Assembly (NCBI RefSeq): GCF_016908565.1
Contig: NZ_JAFBED010000003.1
Location: 1 to 64,000 of the forward strand
From: Sutcliffiella tianshenii
Lineage (GTDB): Bacteria > Bacillota > Bacilli > Bacillales > Bacillaceae_I
DNA length: 64,000 nt
Direction of reading: 5' to 3'
Part shown: positions 35,373 through 44,426 of the stretch, piece after piece
How positions within the stretch are numbered: position 1 is the first letter of the stretch
Layout of the letters: each line of letters opens with the position of its first letter
Program-made: the position numbers and the translations under genes
Notes under the pieces: model-generated
What the model was told of the DNA's origin: nothing
The model's input: only the letters and a program-made list of their open reading frames with translations
Database searches by the model: none

Positions 35373-35432
35373 ATGAATCTTGTTTTACATGATATGCAAA
35401 AATAAACGACTATAAACGGAGGTACATTTTAC

Positions 35433-35819
35433 ATGATAAAAAAGATGATGAGCTATATAAAAGGCGGTTCCCCGAATGTGGATCTGATCTTAAAAAAAAG
35501 TGAAATGAAGCCTGGAGAAACCGTCTCCGGCGCCTTTCATGTAGAAAACGGATGGAACAGGCAAGCAATCAAAAGATTGGAATGTGACTTGGTGAAGGAA
35601 TTGCAAGGAAACAAGGTGGTAACCGTGGATTCTGTCACGACCATCCTTATGTCTGAGACTATGGAAGCAAAGGAGAAGACAGAATATCCTTTTAGCTATA
35701 GGCTACCTGAAGACCTGACTCCTACATCCGAGGGGCTCACTTATCGATTAAATACCAGACTTGTGTTAGAGGATGATATTAAGAGAAACGACCATGATGA
35801 GATTATTGTTCTTGGCTAA
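35433..35819 (+). CDS. Short Spo0M-like arrestin-fold protein
   Basis: Protein of 128 residues matching the N-terminal half of Spo0M (sporulation-control protein, arrestin-like beta sandwich): pattern PNVDLIL.KSEMKPGETVSG, then FHVENG and YPFSYRLPEDL. Spo0M itself is about twice as long, so the second arrestin lobe is missing; the frame ends cleanly at TAA with no obvious continuation. First recognisable gene after the Mn2+ riboswitch and 22 bp before the TerC-family gene, so a single operon. Confidence 0.75.
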   Translation: MIKKMMSYIKGGSPNVDLILKKSEMKPGETVSGAFHVENGWNRQAIKRLECDLVKELQGNKVVTVDSVTTILMSETMEAKEKTEYPFSYRLPEDLTPTSEGLTYRLNTRLVLEDDIKRNDHDEIIVLG

Positions 35820-35841
35820 ATTACAATGAGGAGGAAGATAG

Positions 35842-36621
35842 ATGGACATTGGATTATTATTGGAATATGGATGGGTGCTGCTCATCCTGATCGGGTTGGA
35901 AGGAATACTTGCTGCAGATAATGCACTTGTCATTGCAACGATGGTAAAGCACCTGCCTGAGAAACAACGGAAAAAAGCTTTGTTCTACGGCTTGGCCGGG
36001 GCTTTCCTGTTCCGCTTCGGATCTCTCTTCATCATCTCGTACCTGGTGCACATTTGGCAGGTTCAGGCGGTCGGAGCAATCTACTTGTTAGGGATTGCGA
36101 TTTATCACATTTTGAAAAAGCATGTTCTTCAGCCAAAGCTCATGAAAGCGGCTGGTGAGGATAAAGGGTCAGGCTTTTGGATGACGGTTGTAAAGGTCGA
36201 GCTTGCAGACATCGCGTTTGCCATAGACTCCATTCTGGCTGCAGTTGCGCTTGCAGTCATGCTTCCTGAAACCGGCCTTCCTACTATCGGGGGATTGGAC
36301 GGCGGCCATTTCGCTGTCATCCTAGCCGGAGGAATCATCGGACTTGTCATTATGAGATTTGCCGCAGGATTTTTCGTCGAATTGCTCGATAAGAGGCCTG
36401 GACTCGAGACGGCAGCCTTCTTCATCGTAGGCTGGGTTGGTGTGAAACTTGGAATCTATGCCATGTCCCATCCAGAGCTTGCAATCCTTTCAGATGGGTT
36501 CGCAAAAGGGGCACCTTGGAAAATCACCTTCTGGTCTGTCCTCCTTCTCATCGGTGTAACAGGCTGGTTCCTGTCGAAGGAAAAGCCGAAAGATTCTGGT
36601 GAAATCAAGCAAGTAGTGTAA
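35842..36621 (+). CDS. ykoY: TerC family integral membrane protein (YkoY-like)
   Basis: Membrane protein of 259 residues with seven to eight helices. TerC-family signatures: LEGILAADNALVIA (about 19-32) and a second LADIAFAIDSILAA, which supply acidic residues on membrane helices. In B. subtilis YkoY and relatives (YceF/MeeF, MeeY) export Mn2+ to metallate exported proteins. Position downstream of a yybP-ykoY riboswitch fits Mn2+ induction. SD GGAGGAAG before ATG 35842. Confidence 0.93.
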   Translation: MDIGLLLEYGWVLLILIGLEGILAADNALVIATMVKHLPEKQRKKALFYGLAGAFLFRFGSLFIISYLVHIWQVQAVGAIYLLGIAIYHILKKHVLQPKLMKAAGEDKGSGFWMTVVKVELADIAFAIDSILAAVALAVMLPETGLPTIGGLDGGHFAVILAGGIIGLVIMRFAAGFFVELLDKRPGLETAAFFIVGWVGVKLGIYAMSHPELAILSDGFAKGAPWKITFWSVLLLIGVTGWFLSKEKPKDSGEIKQVV

Positions 36622-36628
36622 TAAAAGT

Positions 36629-36674
36629 AGGGGCCAGACCCCCACTGCTTTAAAGCAGTGGGGGTCTGGCCCCT
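36629..36674. repeat. REPIN-like palindrome, copy 3
   Basis: AGGGGCCAGACCCCCACTGC-TTTAAA-GCAGTGGGGGTCTGGCCCCT, a perfect 46-bp palindrome in the CCAGACC sequence variant. Between the convergent TerC-family and YcgG genes; probably also acts as a terminator. Confidence 0.9.
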
Positions 36675-36679
36675 CATTA

Positions 36680-37423
36680 TTATCCACCATGATTGAACGG
36701 ACATTTACCTTCCATCGGCTTAGAGTCATCACCGATGAAGTACATCTTCCATTCCCGATGCTCCGGGTCGCCATAGTGACTGATGTTCGGGTGTTTGGGA
36801 AGCTTGTCCCACTTTTCCACGCGCTCCCTGACTTTTTCACGGGACATGGCTCCTCCTTGTGATGTACCTTCCAACCCTTCAAAAATTCTTCTTGGCTGAA
36901 AACCTAGCACCAAGCTGTTGCCAAGGTCCCTTGTCTTACGCTGCTTATATGCCGGAGCGTTTCCGAACACAAAGTAAGGCTCACCAGCGAACGAGAAGGC
37001 CCACAGATGATGATCAGGATCTGTCGGGTAGTCCTTTGGCCATGGCATGTCATCCTGTTGATGCAGATATTGCAGGATATCCCAGAAATATTGACGATAA
37101 TGCGGAATGGATTTTTCCTCATCCTCAGGCTCCACAAATAAAAACAATCCATGCCTGATAAGCGGTTTATCCGGATCGAATAAGGCATTAAAATCCTTCA
37201 GCGTTTCAGGGAGATGCTTCCAATCATCGTGTGTAATATACGAATATCGAAGTTCCCCCTTCTTCTCTCCAGCCATTCCAAAATAACATGGAAAAGTTTT
37301 GTCTGTAACAACTTGATGGAAATTTTTATATTCACGAATGACCCAATCCGGTACAAGACCCGGATCTGTCATATTCTCTCTTGTTAACAGCTTGCCCTTC
37401 GTCCCTTGAACTGCCGCTTCCAT
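36680..37423 (-). CDS. YqcI/YcgG family protein
   Basis: Cytosolic protein of 247 residues of the YqcI/YcgG family: FPCYFGMAGEKKGELRYSY, a central WDILQYLHQQDDMPWP and the DPDHHLWAFSFAGEPYFVFGN block are family hallmarks; some relatives are diiron-type oxidases, others have no known function. The C-terminal FNHGG is typical. A sigma-B-like promoter on the minus strand (37464-37489) stands 41 bp before ATG 37423, and the gene is divergent from rsbY, so it is a probable stress-regulon member. Confidence 0.88.
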   Translation of the reverse strand: MEAAVQGTKGKLLTRENMTDPGLVPDWVIREYKNFHQVVTDKTFPCYFGMAGEKKGELRYSYITHDDWKHLPETLKDFNALFDPDKPLIRHGLFLFVEPEDEEKSIPHYRQYFWDILQYLHQQDDMPWPKDYPTDPDHHLWAFSFAGEPYFVFGNAPAYKQRKTRDLGNSLVLGFQPRRIFEGLEGTSQGGAMSREKVRERVEKWDKLPKHPNISHYGDPEHREWKMYFIGDDSKPMEGKCPFNHGG

Positions 37424-37463
37424 TTCATCACCTCAGGATTATAGTTTATAGATACATACGGAA

Positions 37464-37489
37464 ATACCCTATATGAAAACATGCTAAAC
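37464..37489 (-). promoter_or_regulatory. Sigma-B-like promoter of the YcgG gene
   Basis: Minus strand GTTTAG, 14 bp, GGGTAT; only the last base of the -35 differs from the consensus GTTTAA-N12..15-GGGTAT. Confidence 0.65.
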
Positions 37490-37578
37490 ACCCTTAACCG
37501 TTCCAAATTAGATTAAGCCGGTCCCTTAAGGTACAATGAAATAGAGGAAAGTTTTACTAATTTTATATTGTTATAGTG

Positions 37579-37604
37579 GTTTACATTCTTCGCATACAGG
37601 GTAT
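37579..37604 (+). promoter_or_regulatory. Sigma-B-like promoter of rsbY
   Basis: GTTTAC (37579-37584), 14 bp, GGGTAT (37599-37604), followed by the rsbY ATG 64 bp downstream. Fits positive autoregulation of the stress pathway seen for rsbY in B. cereus. Confidence 0.75.
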
Positions 37605-37667
37605 TTATAGTAAGGCTCTTCCATTCGAAAAATAGAATACATAGATATAGTAGAGGAGAAACCATTC

Positions 37668-38810
37668 ATGGGCATTTTAATTGTGGATGACAATCAGGTT
37701 AATCTGTTTGTCATAGAAAATATATTAAAAAGAGCCGGCTACAAGGACTATCAATCTTTCACCTCTGCCAAAGAGATGTTCAATTACTTGAAGATTGATA
37801 GTCCGGGACCATTGGAAAAGCCGGTCGATATCATTTTGATGGATATAATGATGCCTGAGATTGATGGGATCGAGGCATGTAGAAGGCTACAACAGATCCC
37901 CCACCTTAAAGACATTCCGGTTGTTTTTGTCACCGCATTGGAGGACTCCAATAAAGTGGCAGAGGCATTGGATGCCGGGGGATTGGACTATGTCATGAAG
38001 CCGATCAACAAGACCGAGCTATTGGCACGAATGCGTGTGGTGCTCCGGCTTAAGCATGAAAAGGACAAGAACAAGAAGCAGGCGGAGAAAATCAGAAACC
38101 AGCTGGATCTTTCCATGCAGGTTCAAAACAGCCTGCTGAGTGAACCCATCTTCGAGGACCACCTGACTGTCAGAGCCTCCTATGTTCCGGCTTATAAGTT
38201 GGCAGGCGATATGTATTATTGGTATAAAATTGATGATTCCAGATATGCGGTGATGATCTTGGATATGATGGGACATGGAATTTCTGCTTCCCTTGTGTGC
38301 ATGTTCATCTCATCTGTCCTGCGAGACTCCATCCGGAATTGTGCAGATCCGGAATATGTAATGAGTGAGCTGAATCGTTGGATGTACGCGTTAAACACTC
38401 GTAACCAGCAAATCCCTTACTATTTCACCGCCATCTATCTTGTGATTGATACTAAAGAGAAAACGATGGAATATGTAAATGCCGGACATCCAGCCGGGTT
38501 CGCCCTCGTTGATGAGGATGAAGTGGTGGAGCTATCCAATCGGACATGTGCTGTGGGCTTTTTCGAAAAGGTCGATATCACCAAGACGACTATTTCCTAT
38601 CATGATTCCGTTCAGGTTCTCCTATATACGGATGGCGTAGTCGAAACCATGGAAAAAGTGGGGATCAATCAGTATCCGCAATTTCTTAAATCGGCTTCGA
38701 AGCTTTGGGACCTTCCAAATATACAGGAGCCAATCAATCTAATCCTTTCAGAGGAACTGCAGGCTGAAGCGGCAGATGATATGTGTGTCGTGTTCATTCA
38801 GGCAAAGTGA
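37668..38810 (+). CDS. rsbY: RsbY-like response regulator with PP2C phosphatase domain
   Basis: Protein of 380 residues: receiver domain 1-125 (phospho-acceptor D59 in LMDIMMPEIDG), coiled linker ~125-150 and SpoIIE-type PP2C phosphatase ~165-378 with metal-binding LAGDMYYWY and ILDMMGHGISA. In B. cereus RsbY is activated by RsbK and dephosphorylates RsbV, releasing sigma-B. rsbM and rsbK orthologues are adjacent, and the promoter is sigma-B-like. Start ATG 37668 after GAGGAGA. rsbV, rsbW and sigB themselves are not in the window. Confidence 0.9.
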   Translation: MGILIVDDNQVNLFVIENILKRAGYKDYQSFTSAKEMFNYLKIDSPGPLEKPVDIILMDIMMPEIDGIEACRRLQQIPHLKDIPVVFVTALEDSNKVAEALDAGGLDYVMKPINKTELLARMRVVLRLKHEKDKNKKQAEKIRNQLDLSMQVQNSLLSEPIFEDHLTVRASYVPAYKLAGDMYYWYKIDDSRYAVMILDMMGHGISASLVCMFISSVLRDSIRNCADPEYVMSELNRWMYALNTRNQQIPYYFTAIYLVIDTKEKTMEYVNAGHPAGFALVDEDEVVELSNRTCAVGFFEKVDITKTTISYHDSVQVLLYTDGVVETMEKVGINQYPQFLKSASKLWDLPNIQEPINLILSEELQAEAADDMCVVFIQAK

Positions 38811-38822
38811 CTTATTACATAA

Positions 38823-38872
38823 CAAAAAAGCTGAGAGCTAGGGAACACTCCCTTAGCTCTCAGCTTTTTTGC
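38823..38872. terminator. Bidirectional terminator between rsbY and rsbM
   Basis: AAAAAAGCTGAGAGCTA pairs with TAGCTCTCAGCTTTTTT, with GGGA..TCCC in the loop region. Overlaps the rsbM stop. Confidence 0.92.
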
Positions 38873-39671
38873 GATAGATTTTATCCATCGTATCAAATTC
38901 CTCAAAGCTCGGATGAACATCGGTCCTGAGGACTTCCTTGCTTCCCAGTCCAAGGAAACCATCCGGACTCAGGCTGTCACGGAAAAGCTCTATGACATTA
39001 AACTGCAGGTCCAGATTGAAGTATATCAGAACGTTGCGGCATACTATGATATGAAATTCGTTAAAAGAGCGATCCGTGACCAGATTGTGCTGGGCAAAGA
39101 CAATTTTATTTAACAGTTCCGGATGGAAATAGGCAAATTGATGGTCGGTATGATAATACTCGGAGAAGGAATTCTTTCCCCCAGCCTGGATATAATTTTT
39201 TGTATACGCCTGCATTTTGGAAAGGGGAATGACACCCTTTTTGGCCTTATCGAGTATTTTCTCGTTCATGTCCGTCGCATAGATTTTTGTTTTGTGGCCG
39301 AGCCCTTCTTCCTGTAGGAGTATCGCCATGGAATATGCCTCTTCCCCTGAGGAACAGCCTGCGTGCCACACCCTGATTTCGGTCAGCTCCCTTAGTTTCG
39401 GTATCACCCTTTCCCGGAATGCCAAAAAGAATGATGGGTCGCGGAACATTTCCGTCACATTGATGGAAAAGTCATCAAGCACTTTGTTCAAGTAGGTATC
39501 ATGATGGATGACCTTTTCCGTAAGCTGGCTGATATTGTCCAATCCTTCAAGGCGTAGCCGGTTCTCGACTCTTCTTGTGATGGATGAAAGCATATATTTT
39601 CTAAAATCGAAGCCTGATAGTTTGTAGACGGCCTGCAGAAATAATTCAAGTTCTAAATCCTCTTTGTTCAC
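38853..39671 (-). CDS. rsbM: RsbM-like CheR-type methyltransferase
   Basis: Protein of 272 residues with the CheR organisation: helical N-terminal domain (1-70, LELFLQAVYKLSGFDF) and SAM-dependent methyltransferase domain (HAGCSSGEEAYSMA at about 105-118; CRNVLIYF near 213). Chemotaxis CheR methylates receptors, but beside a RsbK-type kinase the B. cereus precedent is RsbM, which methylates RsbK and dampens sigma-B signalling. GTG start at 39671 after GGAGG. Same strand as rsbK, with a terminator between. Confidence 0.88.
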   Translation of the reverse strand: MNKEDLELELFLQAVYKLSGFDFRKYMLSSITRRVENRLRLEGLDNISQLTEKVIHHDTYLNKVLDDFSINVTEMFRDPSFFLAFRERVIPKLRELTEIRVWHAGCSSGEEAYSMAILLQEEGLGHKTKIYATDMNEKILDKAKKGVIPLSKMQAYTKNYIQAGGKNSFSEYYHTDHQFAYFHPELLNKIVFAQHNLVTDRSFNEFHIIVCRNVLIYFNLDLQFNVIELFRDSLSPDGFLGLGSKEVLRTDVHPSFEEFDTMDKIYRKKAES

Positions 39672-39701
39672 GTTTTTTCCTCCAAAAAGCTCAATTCTTG
39701 C

Positions 39702-39746
39702 AAAAAGGAAACGGCTACCTCATCCAAAGATTTGTAACCGTTCCCT
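39702..39746 (-). terminator. Terminator between rsbK and rsbM
   Basis: Minus strand GGAACGGTTAC and GTAGCCGTTTCC form a stem with one bulge followed by TTTTTG. It would lower rsbM expression from the rsbK promoter. Confidence 0.7.
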
Positions 39747-39758
39747 CGTATTTATACC

Positions 39759-42563
39759 TTAATTTTTCGCAACCCAAACCCTCATCGCGGAAAGAAGCTG
39801 ATCTAATTTCAACGGTTTGCTGATATAGTCGGAAGCACCGACTTCCAAGCACTTCTCTCGATCACCTTTCATCGCTTTGGCAGTAAGGGCAATAATTGGA
39901 ACGTCTTTATGTTTTTCCAGGTTGCGGATGGTCTTGATCGCTTTGTACCCATCCATCACCGGCATCATGATATCCATCAGGATGATGTCCACATTCTCTG
40001 TTTCATGAAGGATATCCAGACACTGCAATCCGTTTTCAGCTGTCAGGATGTTCATATCCTCCTTATTCAATGCATTGTTCAATGCATAGACATTACGATG
40101 ATCATCGTCCACGACAATAACCGTTTTTCCTTTCAAAATATTAGACAGGTCTTCCTCCATTGGCATGTAGCTTTGAGCTTTGACTTCCTCCGCTCCGGCA
40201 GCCATATTCGAGAGTCTGTTTTCTTCTTCTAAAAGTTCGGTATCGCTACCCGCGGCAACTTCCTGCCAAGCTGCTTCCACTTCCTTCATTTGTGGCATTC
40301 CGTTTGGCAGGCTCGGAATGACAAGCGTGAAGGTACTGCCCTTGTCCTCTTCACTTTCAACTTGCACGGCTCCTCCAAGAAGCGTAGAGAATTCCTTGGA
40401 GATGGATAATCCCAGTCCAGTTCCGCCGTATTTTCTCATCGTGGCCCCATCACCTTGATGGAACGCTTCAAAGATCAGTCCAAGTTTATCCTCTGAAATT
40501 CCAATACCTGTATCAGAAACAGAGATTTTCAACCAGGTCTCTGCTTCGACCGGAACTTTTGCACGAAGCAGGTCCCTTCTATTCGCCTTATCGATTTCCA
40601 CTGTCACTTTCCCTTTTTCAGTGAACTTGAAGGCATTTGATAACAGGTTCTTAACAATCTGCTGAAGGCGCTGCTCATCCGTATAGAAAACCTCCGGAAG
40701 GTTATCCCCTTGGATTATTTCGTAATCCAATTTCTTATGCTTCGCGATATGAGTGAACTGAAGTTCCAGGCGGTTCACAAATTCCATCACATTCACTTCA
40801 CCAAACATGACCTCAAGCTTCTTCACTTCCACTTTGGAAAGATCCAAAATGTCATTGATCAAGTTCAACAGATCCTGGCCAGATGAATTGATGACTCTCG
40901 AGAACTCTTTTTGTTCTTCTGTCAGATTCTCATCGATGTCTTCAGCCAACATTTCGGATAACAGAAGAATACTATTCAGTGGCGTCCGGAGCTCATGGGA
41001 CATATTTGCCAGGAACTCAGATTTATATTTGGAGCTGAGCTGCAGCTGCTTCGCTTTTTCCTCAAGCTCCGTTTTCGCCTTTTGAAGGTCGGTTGATTTC
41101 TGTTCGGCATCACGGGAGCGTTCCTCAAGCTGCTCATTGATCATGCGCAGCTCCTCGGCCTGTGTCTGAAGCTCCTCGGATTGTGCCTGAAGCTCCTCGG
41201 ACTGGGATTGCAGTTCTTCTGTCTGTGCCTGTGATTCAAGGAGAAGGCGCTCCACTTCCATTCTTCCTAATATGTTGGTAATGGCGATGCCAAGTGTTTC
41301 AAGTACTTTCTTCAATAGATTCTTATGCGTTTCGTTGAACCCAGTCAAGCTCGCCATCTCGATGACCGCAATGACTTCATCCTTTATGATGACCGGAGCA
41401 ATGATGATGCTCTTCGGTTTTGTATTGCCAAGGCCGGTCGTAATCAATGAATAGCCTTCCGGAACGTCTTCAATCAGGATGGTCTTTTTATCCCAAGCGC
41501 ACTGTCCTACCAGGCCTTCACGCAGCTTGAATGCTTCCCCGCCGACATCCTCGGCACCGTCTGCATATGTTGCCACTTTAGTGAAGGTGGAATGCTTGCC
41601 CTCCCCGTCTGACAGATAGAAGGCACCTAGCTTTGCATCCATTAGTGGAGTCAGTGTGCTGATGAACTTTTCTGCGAGCGAATCGATCGAGACATTTCGG
41701 TGATATAGATTGATGATCTCACCCGAATTCGTCTGCACCCAGTTCTGCCTGCTGATTTCCTCGGTGTATTTCTTTTCTTTTACATGATAGTCCTCGATGG
41801 AGGATGCCATCGCGTTGAATGCATTGGCGATTTCACCTATTTCATCCTTGATGGTGGTATCCAATCTTGGAAGAGTGGAAAGATCCTCATAGTCAATGTT
41901 TGTAATCCCGGATTTCACTTCATCCAGGCGTTTGTTTGTGCTGCGGATAACCCAAAGTGTCGTACCGACAATCACTATCAAGGAAACAAGCACCGTCAGG
42001 AGTAGCGATCCAATCAGCATTTCATAGGTAGAATTCGCTTCTGCCAGATTGTCTTCCATTATTCCTTCCTGTAGCTCTTTGAACTCGGAGATATTCTCCA
42101 ATAGGGTTTGCCTGTTTTCAAGTTGAGCGCTATAAATGGCTTGGACTTCACTGTTTTGTGCACCTGCATTTATCTGTGCAACAATATTCCGTTCCATTTC
42201 CCAATAAGAATCATAGCTTGCTTGGATTTCTGCCAGAAGCACTTTAGTGTCGTTTCTATCCAAAATGGTACCAAGCTCTGTAATCTCCCGTCTCACTTCC
42301 TCCCTATTGGTTTGCAGGGCGGAAAGATTCTCTTCAATATTTTCATTTTCATCCCTATTGATCACATACAATAGCTGTCTATCAGTCTGATAGAATAGCT
42401 GTCTTATTTCCATTGCCTTGCTTACCTTATAATAGCGGTCCTCCACTATCTCGAGCATGTTTGTTTTCATGGAATTGGCCATGATGATAATTACTGATAA
42501 TAGAAATACAAGAAAAAAGACCGTTATCCCCAATCCCACAAATTGCTTTTTCCTAAAGCTCAC
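39759..42563 (-). CDS. rsbK: RsbK-like hybrid sensor histidine kinase
   Basis: Protein of 934 residues: TM helix ~8-28, extracellular CHASE3-like helical region ~30-180, second TM ~185-207, HAMP ~208-260, GAF ~295-440, coiled coil ~440-510 with tandem QSEELQA heptads, HisKA (H523 in MSHELRTPL), ATPase (YGGTGLGLS) and C-terminal receiver (D864 in LMDIMMP). In B. cereus RsbK senses stress and activates RsbY. GTG 42563 seven bases after AGAAGG is preferred; two ATG codons at 42584/42581 lack an SD. The interval 42564-42814 upstream holds no gene. Confidence 0.9.
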   Translation of the reverse strand: MSFRKKQFVGLGITVFFLVFLLSVIIIMANSMKTNMLEIVEDRYYKVSKAMEIRQLFYQTDRQLLYVINRDENENIEENLSALQTNREEVRREITELGTILDRNDTKVLLAEIQASYDSYWEMERNIVAQINAGAQNSEVQAIYSAQLENRQTLLENISEFKELQEGIMEDNLAEANSTYEMLIGSLLLTVLVSLIVIVGTTLWVIRSTNKRLDEVKSGITNIDYEDLSTLPRLDTTIKDEIGEIANAFNAMASSIEDYHVKEKKYTEEISRQNWVQTNSGEIINLYHRNVSIDSLAEKFISTLTPLMDAKLGAFYLSDGEGKHSTFTKVATYADGAEDVGGEAFKLREGLVGQCAWDKKTILIEDVPEGYSLITTGLGNTKPKSIIIAPVIIKDEVIAVIEMASLTGFNETHKNLLKKVLETLGIAITNILGRMEVERLLLESQAQTEELQSQSEELQAQSEELQTQAEELRMINEQLEERSRDAEQKSTDLQKAKTELEEKAKQLQLSSKYKSEFLANMSHELRTPLNSILLLSEMLAEDIDENLTEEQKEFSRVINSSGQDLLNLINDILDLSKVEVKKLEVMFGEVNVMEFVNRLELQFTHIAKHKKLDYEIIQGDNLPEVFYTDEQRLQQIVKNLLSNAFKFTEKGKVTVEIDKANRRDLLRAKVPVEAETWLKISVSDTGIGISEDKLGLIFEAFHQGDGATMRKYGGTGLGLSISKEFSTLLGGAVQVESEEDKGSTFTLVIPSLPNGMPQMKEVEAAWQEVAAGSDTELLEEENRLSNMAAGAEEVKAQSYMPMEEDLSNILKGKTVIVVDDDHRNVYALNNALNKEDMNILTAENGLQCLDILHETENVDIILMDIMMPVMDGYKAIKTIRNLEKHKDVPIIALTAKAMKGDREKCLEVGASDYISKPLKLDQLLSAMRVWVAKN

Positions 42564-42814
42564 TGAAACGCCTTCTCTCATCATTTATTTCAAGTCATGT
42601 ATATATGTATCCATGTTCCTAATATAACAGGAGTTGGGAAAAGGTGCTAATTTAAATGGGCTAACTTTTAAAAAGTTTTTCAGCAGAGAAAATAGGTGCA
42701 TGAAGTCTTTCAAATCAGGGACATATTTCTTATGCAACAGGAATATTTTAACATGTACTCTTTCCTACATAGATACTAGTTTCCTAGATCATGAAAGCGA
42801 AAAGGAGGCATACA

Positions 42815-44338
42815 ATGAAATTTTGCAGAACCTGCGGAGCCGAAATAAAACCGGGAAAGCTCTTTTGCAATAACTGCGGGACCCAGCTATCTACGACCAA
42901 TGGGGATGAAAAGCCTGTACCGACCCTTACTCGCCAGGAGGCAAGTAATGAAAGGCCAAAGGGAAATCATGAAAAACAATCTCGGAAGAAACCGAAGAAG
43001 ATTTGGATAGGCCTCATATCCATTTTATTCTTGCTTCTTCTTGCTGGCTGTGGGTATGGCTATTTATATGTGCAAAAGGAATCTTCTCCAGTAAAAACCG
43101 TAGAAGAATTCACCACTGCCCTAAAATCCCAGGATGCGTCCAGTCTTTCCAAGCTTGTGAAACTGAGCGGTTCGTACGAGTCGATTTCCATATCCAATTG
43201 GGAGAAGTTGCTTCAGGATCTCCATCAGGACCAAGAGGCCCTTGATACTGTCTTTTTGAATATCAGGGATCAGGAAAAAGCGATGCAGAAATCCATTCCA
43301 TTCAAAGGCACTCCCTTCGTCTTTGAGCTGGAGGAACTTGAAGAGAAGAAATGGTGGGTCATCAAGCAATTTGCTGTTGTTCTTCGCCCTGTTTCCATGG
43401 AAATCCAGGCAGATGAACTCGCAGAGGTTACTTTGAACGATAAGATGTTATCCCCGACTGGAGAAGCAACACGAACATTTGATTCACTGCTTCCGGGGGC
43501 GTATGTACTGAAAGTGACAAAGGAAGGTGCATTTGGGGAGTTTGAAAAGGTGGAGCACGTTACCATCTGGCAGTCACCAGAGAATCCATTGTCTTTGATA
43601 TTTAATGAACATTATGTAAAAATCCTCTCCTCCAAGAAAGGCGCAGACCTTTTTGTGAACGGAAAATTATACGGAAAGTTCACGGAAGAGTCGATGGAGA
43701 TCGGACCGCTTTCAGACGAACAGACAATCACGCTCCAAGCAAGGTACACCTACCCTTCCAGAGACGTTTTAACCGAAGAGGTGATAGCCGCCGGGTCTGA
43801 TACGATAGAATTTAAGATTCCTGATGAACCAGAGACGGTTGCAGAAAAAGAAGACGAGGAAACGAAAGAAGAGGAAGCAGAGCAGGATACATCTCCTGAG
43901 TCGGACACTGCTGCATTAAGGCCTGATGTCCTGAATGCCATTTATGACTACAACACCTCCTATATAGAAGCCATCACCTCCCTGGACACATCAGTCCTTC
44001 GAAGCGCAAAAGGGTCACAGCTCAAGGAAGCGACAGATATCGTCGTCGACTTGCGGAAAAGGAATGTCTATTATGTCGGACACCTTGTGGATATGACCTT
44101 TGACGGGACTACCTTCAAGGTGGAGCAATCCGGTGAAAACTTCAAAGCCAGCGTCTCTGTAGTGGAAACCTATATGAGCGGCTGGAAAGACCCGAAAGCA
44201 CAATCCAACCCCGCCCTGAAGCAAAAAAAATACTACTATATGTACTATTGTGAGTATGACAGCACCTTGGGAAAATGGTTCGTTACGGGGAATAAGGAGT
44301 TAAAGGGATTAAATGTCGGGGAGGCTGTGCGGTATTAG
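42815..44338 (+). CDS. TcaA-like zinc-ribbon membrane protein
   Basis: Protein of 507 residues: N-terminal zinc ribbon (C4, C7, C18, C21), basic linker, one TM helix (63-86), then an extracytoplasmic part with a TcaA-like NTF2/second domain (~95-200), carboxypeptidase-regulatory-like modules (~200-340), an acidic Glu-rich linker (~340-365) and a C-terminal NTF2-like domain (~370-500). S. aureus TcaA links teicoplanin sensitivity to cell-wall stress; B. subtilis YvbJ is similar. Start ATG 42815 after AAAGGAGG. Confidence 0.87.
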   Translation: MKFCRTCGAEIKPGKLFCNNCGTQLSTTNGDEKPVPTLTRQEASNERPKGNHEKQSRKKPKKIWIGLISILFLLLLAGCGYGYLYVQKESSPVKTVEEFTTALKSQDASSLSKLVKLSGSYESISISNWEKLLQDLHQDQEALDTVFLNIRDQEKAMQKSIPFKGTPFVFELEELEEKKWWVIKQFAVVLRPVSMEIQADELAEVTLNDKMLSPTGEATRTFDSLLPGAYVLKVTKEGAFGEFEKVEHVTIWQSPENPLSLIFNEHYVKILSSKKGADLFVNGKLYGKFTEESMEIGPLSDEQTITLQARYTYPSRDVLTEEVIAAGSDTIEFKIPDEPETVAEKEDEETKEEEAEQDTSPESDTAALRPDVLNAIYDYNTSYIEAITSLDTSVLRSAKGSQLKEATDIVVDLRKRNVYYVGHLVDMTFDGTTFKVEQSGENFKASVSVVETYMSGWKDPKAQSNPALKQKKYYYMYYCEYDSTLGKWFVTGNKELKGLNVGEAVRY

Positions 44339-44349
44339 CCTGTTTATAT

Positions 44350-44389
44350 GAAAAGATGCCTGCTCCAAGGTTGGAGCAGGCATCTTTTC
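44350..44389. terminator. Terminator of the TcaA-like gene
   Basis: AAAAGATGCCTGCTCCA and its complement TGGAGCAGGCATCTTTT form a 17-bp stem around AGGT-type loop; the same stem serves the minus-strand DUF2161 gene side less clearly. Confidence 0.9.
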
Positions 44390-44426
44390 TTAAAATTCAT
44401 CACTTTTCCTTAGCATTTACTTGATA

